From Haplosporangium gracile (Eukaryota > Mortierellomycota > Mortierellomycetes > Mortierellales > Mortierellaceae): a stretch of 29,813 bases of DNA. Shown here piece after piece: positions 1 through 11,881 of the stretch. Where the stretch lies: positions 1 through 29,813 of the forward strand of contig JAAAUF010000437.1 in the NCBI GenBank assembly GCA_015499985.1, written 5' to 3'. The position numbers and the translations under genes are program-made. Within the stretch, counting starts at the first letter, position 1, and every line of letters starts with the position of its first letter. The notes beneath the pieces were generated by a model. That model was not told where the DNA came from and made no database searches. It saw only the letters and a list, made by a program, of their open reading frames with translations.

Positions 1-134
1 GCGTACTGGTTCTCGGTATGTTGTTTTTTTTTTTTTCTTGTTGTCCTTGTCGATGATCGTCCTGTTTTCCTGTCAGTAGGCTGTCGTTTGTTTACGCGCT
101 CCTGGATCCAAAAGGAGTCAACAAAGGGTCATGT
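1..134. other. PIP5K 3' flank
   Basis: T-rich sequence downstream of the PIP5K stop codon (TAA at 137-135, minus strand). It includes a T run near 25-38. No other gene is visible before the window edge. Confidence 0.5.
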
Positions 135-3100
135 TTACTCAGAGTGGGGATGACTCTTGGATTCAAGGACGGGAAGGACATCATGATTGACCTTGATGGC
201 GTGAATCATAAAGCTCAAGAATCGCGACGCATACTCAATCGGGTTGACAGATGAGATCGCATGCTTGTCCTGACTCATCGCCTTCCAGTAATGCTCAATC
301 TTCTTGACATAGTTGTACGGCGTCAAGATATCGATAATACCGAGGTAGTAGAGATCCTCTCCTCGGACATTCTGTTCGTTCGTCGATAGTAGACCGCCAT
401 CGTCCGCGTAAAAGATGCAGTGCCTTCGTTCTGAGAAGGAGTCCGATGGCAGTGTCGAGGGCCCGAGTGCCTGTGGATCCGACACCTTCACTGCCATTCT
501 CAGCGCGTTGACCTTACTCTCCCGCTTATCCCGACGCGACGGTTCCCTCACTAGTTGTTTCGTTGTATCAGGCTATTTTTGTCAGAAAATGTAAACAAAA
601 GGTTAGCACACGCACACAATTAATAGTGCATATGTCATCTTCAAGACATACTGTATCATTCTTATCGTAAAAGGTACAAGATGAGAGACTTACGTGGAAG
701 ACCTTGAGGGTGTTATCTCGAATGTTGTCCTTGTTTCCACGTTCGAGGTCGTGAATACCGATGAGCAAACTGTAGTCCATAATGTTGAGTCTGGCCAACA
801 GCTCCACATCCCGCTTGGTCTGTTCCACAAACAGATGACGCTTCTCCGGTCCGAGCTCCAGCTTGCGGTTGCGGTTGACCCAGTTGAGATCCTTCTGGGT
901 CGCACGCGGGTTATTGTTGAGTTCCTCGTCGCTGATTGCACGTCCCAAAGTCGAGCCCTTCAAATCATATGTCTCGTGGATATCCCTGTTGGGAGGGAAG
1001 ACGTTGCCCATAACCACAAAGTGAATCTTGCGTCCATGAGGCAACTTGACACGATGCAGTCCAAAGAATCGGCAGAGAAGGGTGTGTGGGTTTTGCTTCA
1101 CATGCTATACCACATAAAAAAAATACACACGGAGGTAATGTTAGTACCGAATTCACAAAAGAAAAACGAGCAGTGAATCAACAGCCACAAGCAGTGAAAA
1201 CGTACGTTGAAATAGTCCTTGAGAATCTTGCGCATGAACTTGTGCTCGGCGTGGTGGATGGTCTTGATGATGAAGCGGTAGTCCTGCGAAAAGTAAAAGA
1301 AACTGCCACTCTTTCCAGGCGATCCCAATTCCGACAGGATATACTTGCTTGTCAACGACACCTATACAACATCAAAAGGAATCGTAGTTAGATCATTTGC
1401 ATTCAGAATAAGTTTTGAATCTGCAGCCAAAAACCACTCCCGCTTTTCATTTTCAAGACCCCCTATTCCCTCTGTTCCCCTGTGTTTCTCTCTCCCCCCG
1501 GTGTTCGTATCCACCGTTAGAGTGGGACTAAACCTTGGGCTGCACATGCATGCGCACTCATCCAAATTCGATCTATATCAGGCTCCGTTTCTCCTCCCTG
1601 TGTGTGTAATGTGTGTTCACTCCTATTGAATCCTGGGCTCTCAAACGGCCATGTCCCATCCAAGTCTGTTCTCTCTCTCTCTCTCTGCTCCCTTATTTTC
1701 TTCCGCGACCCATGAAATGAAATCTTGCGAAAAATAGAACGCTTCTTTGCCTGTTCGCTGGCTGTACTGTATAAACATACAAAACCACACTGAACTTCAG
1801 AACAAGATGAAGGGTACCCTCTTGTTCTTCATGATGCAATGATATGTGTAGTCGGTCGTACACACTTTTTGTAAGCTGGTGTCGGAAGAACCTTTCTTGC
1901 CGCTGCCTGGTATTCCCTGTTTCTCGTGTTTGTTGTGTTTTTTTTTGTGTTTTGGAGTCGAAATAATACATCTTTTGGACCCGATCCCTCTTCCTTTGTC
2001 GCCTCTTTTTTAGTCGATGAGCCCTGCGTGAGATGTTCTTTTTTTTTTCAAGCCGCCTCTCTCGACCAATTGCTCTAGATATAGAAGGAAAAAAAAATGT
2101 CGACTTACCAAATAATCAGAGGCATCAATGTGGAAATCTTCGCGCAAGTTACGGAAGACCCATGGTGCATAGTCCTTGAACTTGAAGTCGTACTTGGACG
2201 AAGGCGTCAATTCGTTACCAGTACTATTCAAATAGAGCCATAAGCGTCATCAGTATCACGTCGCCAAAACAAAAGAGGAGAGAGGGTGATCCAAACATAG
2301 CAATCATCGGGTTGGCTTACATGTCAAAGGCCAACTTGTGGGCTGAAGTAAAGTCCTCATCGACCAGGGCACGCTGAGGCTTTGCTTGGCATCGAGAAAC
2401 CTACAAGAGAACGTGACAACGGAGTGTTTCGAAGTTATTAGTAAAACACGCTTCTATCCGTCTCCTCCTCCTTTTTGCATAGTCTTGTATTTAGTGAACA
2501 TTGAAATATGATCCTTCGACAGGCGACATTGGTGTTGGACTTACACTAACACGAATTCCGGTCAACATATTGTACATGAGGACATAGTTGACATGATCCT
2601 CGCCGATAGGTGTACCAATCATGACACGGTCATCGTTGTCATCCTTCTTGCGCTTCGACATGCGTCGACTGCTGCTCTTCTTCAAGGCATCCATCCTGCT
2701 ACGTCGAGCATCCTCAACCTCATCCATCTCCATCTCGTCGTCCGAGCGAGGAAAGGAGGATGTGGCCAATTCAGCAGAGTAGGTGTTGCGGCGGTAGAGT
2801 TGCTTTCTGCGAGCCCGGGCAGAGCTTTCGGCTTGAGGGTCGAGTTGCTGTTGGCTGCTGTTGGGTCGAGAAGTCGATGGATTAGGCGAATCACCCAAGG
2901 TCATGGAACCGTGCGGGAGCTTACGATAATCCATGGTCGACGCACGTGTGGGTGGGCCGTAATGAGAGGGTCCAGACTTGTTGTATCCGCCTCCTGCTCC
3001 AGAAGCACCTGTAGTAGGTATCAAAGTCATGGTGGGTCTCACCGATGGCTCTGGCCAAGACTCTACTGTTGCCACCGACGCCGTCGCAGGCTGTTGTGGC

Positions 3101-4386
3101 TGTTGCAATTGACCCTCCTGAGTGTATTGTTGCTGCTGCTTCTGACTGGTGACGAGAGGAGGAAGGAAAGCGCTTGCGGGGTTGATGGGCGAAGAAGGGG
3201 TAGAAGAAGGTACTGAGGAGGCAGCAGAGGCAGAGGGTATTGGCAGGGTTGCAAGAGTCGACATATTGGCGAGTGTCGACGAGACATCCGAGATTTTGAT
3301 GGGTGCATAGCTGGAGGGTCGAGGGCGGCTGGGGGCGGGGTTGTTGGAGGTCGAGGAGGAAGTCGAAGGGCGGGACGGATTGGCAGAGAGGGCAGCCAGG
3401 GCATAGTCGACTGGGGTGGGTTGAGAAGAAGAATTGGTGATGGGAATGGAGATGGAGGAGGCGGGGGATGAGACGTTGGTTGACTTGTAGGTATTGGAAG
3501 GAAAGGTCTCTGTGGAGCTGAGGGTCGGGGAGGGTTCGAGGTGGAAGGCATTGTTGCTACGGTTTGAATGGCTACTGACGCTACTGCTGGCAGTGTATCC
3601 GTTGCTATTGTATCGTTGATGGTCGAGTGAGGCGGGCTGGGGAGGAGAAGGAGGAGGAGAGTGGGGCTTTTGTTGTTGTTGCTCTTGGACTAGGGATGAC
3701 TTGTTTGTTGGTGGGGATAGGGACGATATCCTTGGCGGGGTCATGGGGGTCTTTAACGTCATGGAGACGGCAGCTGCAGCTGCAGGCGAAGAAGGTGGAG
3801 GTGGAGAAGAAAACTGCAACGAATTGGAATGTGAATCGAGCAGCTGATGATTCTGTTGCTGTTGTTGTTGTTGTTGAATTGATCGTTGTTGTTGGTACTG
3901 TTGGTACTGTTGAGAAGGTAAGAGGGGCTGTTGCTGTTGTTGTTGCTGGTACTGGTGGAGGTGAGAGTTGTGATGGATTCGTGTCTTGCGGACCGACTGT
4001 TCCTGAGTTGGGTCCGCAGGGGTCTGAAAGCGTGCGGTGTTGCCAGAGGGCCAGGTCGGGAGAGGCTTCTGGTTGAAAGAGGTCTGTTGTTGCTGTACAA
4101 TTGGTGGTGAGGACTCGGGAGAGGGAGTTGTTTGTGTGCCCTCAGAGACACTTTGGATATAGTCTTCATTGAAGGTCTGTTTCTCTTGGAGAAGGTCATG
4201 ATAGAAGCCATTTGTCTTTGAGGAGTGGATGTGCTGGTAGATGTGCTGGTCGATCAGACTGTCGTTGTCGCTTAGATGGCTGTTGGTCTCATGGGAGTAA
4301 CGAGTAGTACTTGTAGGAGACGAAGGCTGTTGATTGTAGGTCGTGAAGTGGTCGTTGAGGTGGGACTCGACCTTTGCAGACTCCAT
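135..4386 (-). CDS. MSS4: Phosphatidylinositol-4-phosphate 5-kinase (type I PIPK, Mss4/Its3-like), 6 exons
   Basis: Exons, 5' to 3' on the minus strand: 4386-2545, 2400-2321, 2223-2109, 1361-1206, 1104-694, 572-135. All junctions are GT-AG and keep frame; the product is 1013 aa. The enzyme phosphorylates PI4P to PI(4,5)P2 at the plasma membrane, controlling actin, endocytosis and phospholipase C signalling. The kinase core starts near residue 594 ([19 protein letters not shown]) and continues through [12 protein letters not shown], the glycine-rich loop [12 protein letters not shown] (692-703), the ATP-binding lysine of IIKTI (K712), DLKGS (778-782), [11 protein letters not shown] (catalytic D841), GIID (D949) and the specificity-loop KKIEHYWK (958-965). 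The Glu after KKI is typical of type I (PI4P-using) enzymes; type II enzymes have Ala. Residues 1-590 are low complexity: poly-Gln, poly-Ser/Pro/Thr, and a basic patch near 575. The start is the first ATG of this frame, after a CAA-repeat leader. The kinase assignment is secure; the precise start is less so. Confidence 0.95.
1362..2108 (-). other. Long intron (747 nt) in the PIP5K gene
   Basis: The donor GTAAGT is at 2108-2103 and the acceptor TAG ends at 1362, on the minus strand. The flanking protein ...IDASDYL / [12 protein letters not shown]... is continuous with the PIPK family, so no exon is missing. The other four introns of this gene are 97-144 nt. The intron holds a (CT)n run at about 1670-1687 and pyrimidine-rich stretches. 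I see no gene inside it. Confidence 0.85.
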
Positions 4387-4388
4387 TG

Positions 4389-4410
4389 CTGTTGTTGTTG
4401 TTGTTGTTGA
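4389..4410 (-). repeat. CAA-repeat leader before the PIP5K ATG
   Basis: On the minus strand, about six CAA triplets followed by CAGCA lead directly into the ATG at 4386. CAA-rich, unstructured leaders are common in fungal mRNAs. Together with the TATA element upstream, this supports the chosen start. Confidence 0.6.
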
Positions 4411-4541
4411 ATCAAGGGAAGTGGTGGCAAATGGATATGTATGGATGTGAGTGTGAATGTGTAAGCAAGGAGGAGAAGAGGAGAGAGGGATGAAGATTTG
4501 AAGAGAAAGAAGAGGAGATGCTCAATCACAAGAGAGAGGGG

Positions 4542-4555
4542 ATATATAAAAAGAT
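4542..4555 (-). promoter_or_regulatory. Probable TATA element of the PIP5K gene
   Basis: The minus strand reads CTTTTTATATATC about 160 nt upstream of the ATG, followed by a pyrimidine-rich stretch that would hold the transcription start. The position suits a leader of roughly 100-130 nt. It is inferred from sequence only. Confidence 0.45.
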
Positions 4556-4599
4556 GAGGAGGTTGTGTTGTGGATGAGAGTAGACACAAGCAAAAGAGT

Positions 4600-7500
4600 A
4601 AGAGAGCGAAAGAGAGAGAAAGAGAGGGAAAGAGGGAAAGAGAAGAGGATGATGGCGAAGAGAAAAGGAAATGAGAAAGAAGAAAAATAATGGGAGAGAG
4701 ACGAAGAGGAAGAAAAGAGGAAGAAGGCAAAAATAAATTAAGCCCAAATGTGTGGCGGTGATGAATATGGTGAATGTCCGATACATAACACACACAAAAA
4801 CACAAAGAGAGACATAGAGGACACATCGCCACACGGTACATATACATACACGATGATGGAGGTGGCATATGGATGGCGCATCATTCTATTGTTATTATTA
4901 TTTCTGTGTATGTCGATCGACTGTCGTCGTTCACTGTTCCTTTTCATTGCCACAACAGCCAGGCTAACTAATGGATATGGAACCAAGTAAGAAGTCAACG
5001 GGCAACTAACGTACACCTAAAAGGACATAGTTGCAATGAAGAAAGTAGGCAAGTTGTCGTCGCCCTATCATCATCCAGCTACTAATTACTACAAGCTAGA
5101 TAACCGATGACGACAAAACACAGACAGATACTCGTTTAATTGACAAACGGCCCTTTTATAATACCGAAGGACGTAAGAGAAAAATACTATACCCGACGCT
5201 GGGTACCCTCAGCCCGACACACGATCGCAACAATCCGGGCAACTACATATATCTTCTTACTATTCTTCCTTTGCGTGCTTTTCGAGTCGTCAAGGAGTCA
5301 AAGACAAGTGGCAAGACGATCAACTGCAGTCCAAAACAAGAGACACTACACACACTTTTGATATGCACAATCCATCTCTCTTTTATCCAAAGTTGCTATC
5401 CATGTTGTTATCCATGGACTACATCTAATTGACAAGATTGAAAGGGACAAAAAAAGAAAGAAAGAAAGAAAAAAAAGGGCTCTCTTTTTTGTATCTTGGT
5501 TTTGCTCTCTCTATTCTTTTTTCCCTTCCAGGATGTTTCATCCATACTCCATGACCATGACAAACTAGCGTGCTCCCTTTTCGTTGATGGCGAGTATTTT
5601 TTTTTTTTTTTGATTTCAGTTGAGCCGCATTTTCACATTACAACTCCACTCTCCGCCCCACCCCGTCCTGCCCTGCTGGATACAAGGACGCAGGACAAAG
5701 AGAGATGGACACCCGTATCCGTCACCACCGGTATCGTCGTCCATCCTTCACAACATTCCTCATGTCTCATCTAACTCAATCGAATCTAGGACCTGAATTT
5801 TTGCCACCGGTGGAAACCACATCTCCAACTCTGTTTCTCTTTTCAACTTTTCTCTTTTCTACTCCCCTTCCTTTGTCAGCACGCACGCCTCGCCCCGACA
5901 CATACACATACATGTCCATGTCATTGAAAGACAGTTTGCTCACCCTGCAATCTTGTTATTTCTCTTTGAATGCAATTTTCTCCGTTTGTAAGCTTATCCC
6001 CAAAAAGGCGATCTCCAATTAACCATCCATGTTCATTTGTTCGCACGACAGGCTGTCGTTTTATTGTTTTTGTATGGTTTGTTGTCCTGCTCTTTTTTTT
6101 CCCTTTGTTCTATCTTATTTTTTTTTTTCTTTTGGTGTTTTGTTTTCTTCTGCCTGCGGATCGAATTACCTCTTCTTTTTTTTTCAATCACCTCTCATAC
6201 TTCTCTTCTACTTTTCTTCTCATCTCTTTTTTACACTTCTTTACATCCTTGCGACTTCCATTTTCCCAACGATCAGCACAGCACCCTCGTCCAGAGATTG
6301 CCAAGAAGTCATTACAACACAAAGATCAAAGGTTTACTGCTATCTCAATTGCACCTGTCCTATCCCTTCCTACATATTCCTTTTCTCCGCCTAAATCACT
6401 CTTCAAACTAAGCCCATTCATTCATTCAATCATTCCTTTCTACCTACTATGCACCTTCCGCCCACCAGTTCATTCTTTTTCTTTTTTATCCCTTTTCCTC
6501 TTTCTTTCCTTCCCTCCCTTTTGCCCACCCTTGTTCCCCTACATGACCTACCCAATGTCATCCTCCCCAAATGTGCATGGTCGACAATGTATTGGATTCA
6601 CCCTTTTTTTTTTTTTTTTTTTTTTTTGGTCTTATATTATGCCCGCGGACTAGCTCTGAATAGGAAGACCTTGTCATTCCTTTTTCGTTTCGCTGGCTGT
6701 GCGACGCTAAATGTGCCCATCATTGAAATTTCCGGTTTTCATTTTCTTGCAAATCACGATCAATGCACGCACTCAGGAGGGGTACGTGCTAGTGATGTCA
6801 GAGTACTGGTGAAGTGGGCTTCAAATGGTTTGTTTGGAGAAGTGATCTGGTGACAAATGGATCCATCCAAAACCTATCTTGCCTCGTGCTTCATTCACTC
6901 TGCTCAAAAGCGTGCCTCCCCTTCTCTCCTCCCCCCTCAACAATGATTTTTCTATTCTAGGCAATCATTCTCCAACGAAAGGTTCCTACTTATATAAATA
7001 TATAAAAAGGCCCCAGTTGTCGAACGTAATATATCCAAACAACGGAAAACTTTATTTGGCCCAGCTGCAAAGAAAAAACGCGTCAAAAGAAGGGTAAAAA
7101 AACAGCAGGAATCAATTATCAAACAGGTCAAATCACTCTTAAACAGACATCCTTGGTCCAGGGTGAGTCTGAGTTCACACCGCCCCTGTCTTTCTTTTCA
7201 CTTCCATCTGTTACCATTTGCATTCATTGCGTCCATTGCTCGTTCATGGAGTGTATCAACACAAGGAACACTTTCCTTTCATGGCTACGATGCTCGCCTG
7301 TTCAATGAGGTCTCGTCATTTGCAAGTAGCAACATGGATACCTTGATGATCATAAGCGATCATGCTAGACACATACAGCAAGGCATCTCGTAGCGCGAAC
7401 CCTTAGGTTTTAAGACCCCTATGCAACTGACAATCGTGGTGCTCAGCCTGCTCCGACAAGGGAGATGCCATTATGATCCAAAATACACCGCCAAATAAAT

Positions 7501-7950
7501 AACGTTGCTATTTTTTGTGATCGCCATGTAAAAGAGTCGTTTGTTGACAGGGAACAGCAAGCAAGATTGGTTTTTATTGTTATATATTTTTTTTTTTTGT
7601 TTTTTTGTTTTCTTTTTTTTTTTTTTTTTTGAATGAAAAAGTTATGACAAACTGACAAACCGAGGTGAAAAATTGCAAAAGAAAAATCTCATGCATGTTG
7701 GTCAGCTTGGTGGCGTTGGTCAACACCGCCTTTTCTTAATGTCGATGGTATCGTCACCATAAAAAGTTGAAAGGAAGAAAAGAAACTGTCGATCCTGTTG
7801 TTGCATTTTTTGTGCATTTGTTGATATTTTTGTTGGTTGTTGTTGCTGTGGTGAAAGTCGCCTGCCATTTAAGGGTGCTTGAAAGAGATGTATAGTCGGG
7901 TTGCTGCTGTTGAGTGGCACATTCCAGGTCTCTGCCCTTGTCGTCATCGA
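4600..7950. other. Intergenic region between PIP5K and Argonaute, no supported gene
   Basis: About 3.3 kb with many short open frames on both strands, none resembling a protein family. 4560-4740 is purine-rich on the plus strand. 5450-6630 is strongly T/pyrimidine-rich and gives artificial Phe/Leu/Ser-rich frames. A T run of 24 lies at 6604-6627, and broken T runs at 7587-7630. The TATA-like stretch at 6993-7009 is listed separately. 7640-7951 is the probable Argonaute 3' UTR, with CAACAACAA-type repeats on the minus strand. A non-coding RNA cannot be excluded from sequence alone. Confidence 0.5.
6993..7009. promoter_or_regulatory. TATA-like element in the 3.3-kb intergenic region
   Basis: The plus strand reads TATATAAATATATAAAAAGG. 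It resembles a strong TATA box, but no coding region follows on the plus strand before the Argonaute 3' end. It could drive a non-coding transcript or simply be AT-rich sequence. Confidence 0.2.
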
Positions 7951-7951
7951 C

Positions 7952-10900
7952 TTAGACAAAGTACATCAAATTCTTAAGCGCATCCTACATTGTCAAAACA
8001 AAGTACAAAGAGCAATACAATAATGTTAGTCAGCGATCGAAGTAATAGTCGAGACAGTCCGAACAAAGCAATACAAAAAATGAAGTCAAAAAAGAATCTT
8101 ACGGAGGTTGTAAAACTGGGCGCGTTGCCGGCGTCGCTGCCGCTGATGGAGCTAGCAGTGTCCGAAAAGTCGCCGCCCTGGTAGTGACGAGCACGGTAAG
8201 CGAGTAAGTGAGCATAGTAAACCGAGGGAACAATGCTAACAGACTTGGGGCAGCGGGCATAGACGTGGCACAGTCGGTAGGTCAATGACTGAAGTGCGTC
8301 CGAGGTAAACTTGTTCTCATCCAACAAAACATGGTACAACGTCGGGCGCGAGGTTCCCTGCAATCCGCCGTGACTTTGCAGGTCTAGAGTAATAAGTATT
8401 CAACAAGAATGAAGGCGTGAATTAGTGTCATCATAGGAAAAAAATGTGCCTACAGCTGGTATGAACCGAAGTATCCAACAAACAAAAGACAATTACTTAC
8501 AGAAGTCAAATTCGGTGGGGTGAGTGATAACAGTGTCGACGACAGTACCAGCAACACAGTTACCAGATCTGTCGGCTTCTTTGGGGCTCATGGGGAACAG
8601 GCGGGCGTGATGACGCTTCTTGACAACACAGAAAGTTAAGGTTGCTCTGTATGGTTGGTTGAACTTGACAGTCTCTATATGAACGTATAATAGGAAAGGG
8701 AGATATTAGTAACATGAATACATGACAACAGAGTCTGGAACAAAATCGTCAAAGATAAGGTGCACAAGTCGACTTACGATTAACGTGCTCGACAGCTTCT
8801 CTGACAGCAGCCACCTCGGTCTGCATGACCTCAGCATACTGGCCTTCGGAAACACCATCACGGTAGAACAAGATTTTCTTTGGGAACGTCTTGTTCTTCT
8901 CCGAGAATGCAACCAGCAGCTGGTAGACCAAAAACTTGAGGCCATCAATGACCTCTACGCCACTTGCCTGGACCTTGATCCTTCCGGAGTATTTGAATGC
9001 AAATTGGTCCATTGATGCAACCACAGCGACGACAGAGGGTCGGTTCTCACCTGGAGCAGGATGGGTCACGTCAGCTCCGATGATCATGGTGGGTGCTTGG
9101 TTGAGGAACGGAATCGATGCCTTGGTCAACGTATTGTTGATGCCTCCGAGCTTCGAGTTAATCTTCAGTCCAAGCATACCGCAGTACTGCTTGCTGGGGC
9201 GTGAAATCTTCTTAGAAAGGACACACTGGGTCATGACGCCGGTTCTGTGACTGGTCTCGCAGTAGGTCTTGACCGCCGAGTATGTTTGGCAGACCGAAGG
9301 CAAAACGACCAAAATCATCTGTGGAGGGGCGCCCTTGCAGGCTTGGCCGATGGTGGTCCACATAGTGTCAACATTTCGCTCAACGTTTCCTGGCTGGGCG
9401 TACATGATCGGAGGCGATCTCATAGGTACGCTCATACCGTTCTCGGCCAGGGTCCCGGCAAGCTCGCGGATGAAATTATCAACCTCGGGCCTGCGAAGAC
9501 GATTCTCGTTCTCAAAAATGAGAACTCCCCAGGACGAGAGAGTAGCACCTCGAACCATCTTGCGGGAAGGGTTCAGTTGCCATCCTCCAAATTGAGGGGT
9601 GAAAGAAACGTTGTTCCTGTACTCCACCTGGGGCGCTGGCAAAACGCGGGCAGGAACGACTTGCATCTCTTTGGAGAGCTCCATCTGGAAGCCCTTGAGG
9701 TACTCGTTGTGCTCGAAATCGAGAACGGGGAAACTGGCCTGGATCTTGGCGGCACGCTGTTCAGGGGCGATACAAGTTCCTTTGATCATCTCTGCAGTTT
9801 GGAGTTCGTTCAACTGTTAACAGCGATAATATGATACCACCAGAGGGGCGGTTAGTACTGATGCGCAAATGGGCTGCTAGCAGATGATAAAGAAAGAAGC
9901 AATACATTAAGCAGAAAAACTGTTGATGTCAACTTACGCGCCTAGTGTAGCGTCTTCCAGAGACAATGTTGCAGACCTCGAGAGGAAAGTACATGGTCTG
10001 GTTGTCGCGACCCTTGACTCCGATGCAAGGCAGGAATGGAAACCGGAGCTTAAGGTTGTAGGCAGCCGCATAGTACTGGGGGATGGTAACCTTCTTGGTG
10101 CCACCGTTGTTCAACTCCTGGGTAAACGTGATGCTTTCAGCACCCTGCTGGCTGATCTCCGATACCTTGAACCTAAAACAATTAATTTGGTGACAAATAC
10201 CAGAAAACCAAAGTCAGCCCTTGGATATTGATATTGAGGAGCTGCATTTTGGAGCACAGAGAACAAATAGTGACAACACGTACTTCTTCTTGAAGTCGCC
10301 CCCGCGGTGGTTGACCGTGAAGGAGCAACCCTTGAAATGCTTGGACAGCTCCTGGATGTCACGCCTCTGAAGCTTGCGGGCATTACGGAAATCATCAATG
10401 CTACGAACATTCTTGATCTCAGCGACCAACTCGGCAGCGTTTCCTCCCTTGATGAAGGCGGTGTTGGCGACGTCGATGTTGGCGTAAAGCTTTCCTTGAC
10501 CGGGGCGGACAGACTGGAAGATACCGTCCCACTTTTCAATACCGCCACCAAGGTTCTGAGCGTTGTTGGGGGTGAAAGCCGAGCGGCCGACGCTGACCAT
10601 TTCGGAGAACAGCTTATGCGACATAACGATGTTCAACGCTTGGATGGCAGTCAGGCAGCCTGGAGTAATAGGACCCTCACGACGCAGAAAGCGATGGAGC
10701 TCCTCAAGTTCGATGACGGCTACTTTGGAGATCTTGACCGTGAATTCGTTCTTGTACTTGGCTGGGGGACCGCCAGTCTGGGCAGCAGGGGCAGCAGGGA
10801 TAGCAGGGGCAGCACCACCCTTGGGGCCACCCTTTCCACCCTTGGCACCACCCTTTCCGCCACCCTTGGCGCCACCCTTGGGTCCTCCCTGTCCGCCTTG

Positions 10901-11632
10901 CTTGGCGGGAGCTGCAGCAGCAGAGGCACGGCCACCGTCAGGCAACTCGACCTTGCGGGTGAGCTTGTCTACGGTCATTTCCTCGGCTGCGTAGGCGTTG
11001 CATTTGCCGTCAAAGACGGTCTTGTTCTTTACCAACTCGGGAAAGGTCGACTCGATGACCTTCCAGAGCTATTGTAATATTAGTTTTTGTAATGTGTAGT
11101 AATATGAGCGCAAGGTCCGTATATTTTTTGGTATGCATGATTCTAATGCCCTCTTGTGTCCTCTTGGCTTGTACGGGTGCGCTTGGTTTATACATCTTTT
11201 TTTGTGTTCTCTTTGACTTGCTTGTTTGAATGTGCATGGTCCACATTTTGACTGCGTCACATCCTCATGTCCAATAGGCTCTTTCATTGTATGTGTCTTT
11301 GGTTAGCCTTATTATTTTTTTGCCAAGTAATTACAAGGAGACAATTACCTGACGGGCCTTCTCAGCAGGAATCTCAGGAGAGATGGCCACATCGTAGTGG
11401 TAAATAGTGTCGACTTGAAGCTATAATAGCCATGTTAAGAGGATAATGGACTCGTGTTATTCGCCGTTGAAGTGCAAGCAATAAACAAAAGAAAAAAAGA
11501 AAAAAAAAGGCGGTCCGCTGTCCGTTGTCTCAAGTGTACCTTCTTGATGGCAAAGAAGTTCGTACGGACGTTGATGCGCGTTCCGTTGGAGCCACCCTTG
11601 TCAGGCCTGAGGGTGTTTTCGGTGAGCGCCAT
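7952..11632 (-). CDS. AGO: Argonaute, slicer-competent by sequence, 8 exons
   Basis: Exons, 5' to 3': 11632-11540, 11420-11349, 11068-10284, 10172-9938, 9813-8778, 8674-8501, 8383-8103, 7984-7952. All junctions are GT-AG and in frame; the product is 902 aa, a usual length. It binds small guide RNAs and silences complementary transcripts. Order: N domain (1-170), linker/DUF1785 (about 185-235, VSVGRSAF), PAZ (about 245-395, [11 protein letters not shown] and [14 protein letters not shown]), MID (about 450-590), PIWI (about 600-870). The PIWI tetrad is present: D643 (IIGADVTHP), E682 (GVEVIDGL), D714 ([12 protein letters not shown]), H857 ([12 protein letters not shown]). The protein ends in MYFV, the classical eukaryotic Argonaute terminus, encoded by an 11-codon last exon. 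Unusual: a Lys/Gly repeat at about 111-141 in the N domain. The ATG is preceded by a 9-nt repeat leader. Confidence 0.96.
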
Positions 11633-11634
11633 GA

Positions 11635-11661
11635 GGTTTTGTTGGTTTTGTTGGTTTTGTT
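11635..11661 (-). repeat. Three 9-nt repeats in the Argonaute leader
   Basis: The plus strand has GGTTTTGTT three times in tandem, so the mRNA reads AACAAAACC x3 just 2 nt before the ATG. It is A/C-rich and unstructured, like the CAA leader of PIP5K. Confidence 0.6.
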
Positions 11662-11815
11662 GGGTTTAGTTGCAAAGAACTTGTTGGTTAGTTGCTATGT
11701 GTGGTAAGAGAAAAAGGAGGGAGGGCGGACAAAGAAAAAAGAAAAGAAGAGGAGACACATGGCCATATTATCGATTTTGAAAAAATTTATTTCTTGAAGG
11801 CAGCCATGGTAACCA

Positions 11816-11840
11816 CACACACACACACATACACAAAGGC
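11816..11840. repeat. CA microsatellite
   Basis: A (CA)n run, ending in CATACACA, lies in the 249-bp spacer between the Argonaute start and the stop of the centrin-like gene. The spacer must hold both the 3' UTR of the centrin-like gene and the Argonaute promoter. Confidence 0.7.
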
Positions 11841-11881
11841 GGCTTTGATATCAAGAAGACAAGAAGAAAAAAAAGGCGATC

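Noticed and set aside
1362..2108. Open frames inside the long PIP5K intron
   Set aside because: The kinase protein is continuous across the intron and the frames are unrelated to any family.
2593..4076. Plus-strand frames opposite the PIP5K N-terminus
   Set aside because: They arise from the poly-Gln/Ser repeats read on the opposite strand.
4272..4868. Long minus-strand frame rich in Leu, Ser and Phe upstream of PIP5K
   Set aside because: It is a translation of the CT-rich promoter/leader and overlaps the real PIP5K start in another frame.
5970..6853. Overlapping plus-strand open frames rich in Phe, Leu and Ser
   Set aside because: They are translations of T/C-rich simple sequence, occur in all three frames, and match no family.
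7163..7393. 76-codon plus-strand frame after the TATA-like element
   Set aside because: It begins with GTG and resembles no protein. The GTG overlaps a donor-like GTGAGT, but no matching exon was found.
9247..9834. Long plus-strand frames opposite Argonaute
   Set aside because: They are shadows of the conserved PIWI/MID coding sequence on the other strand.
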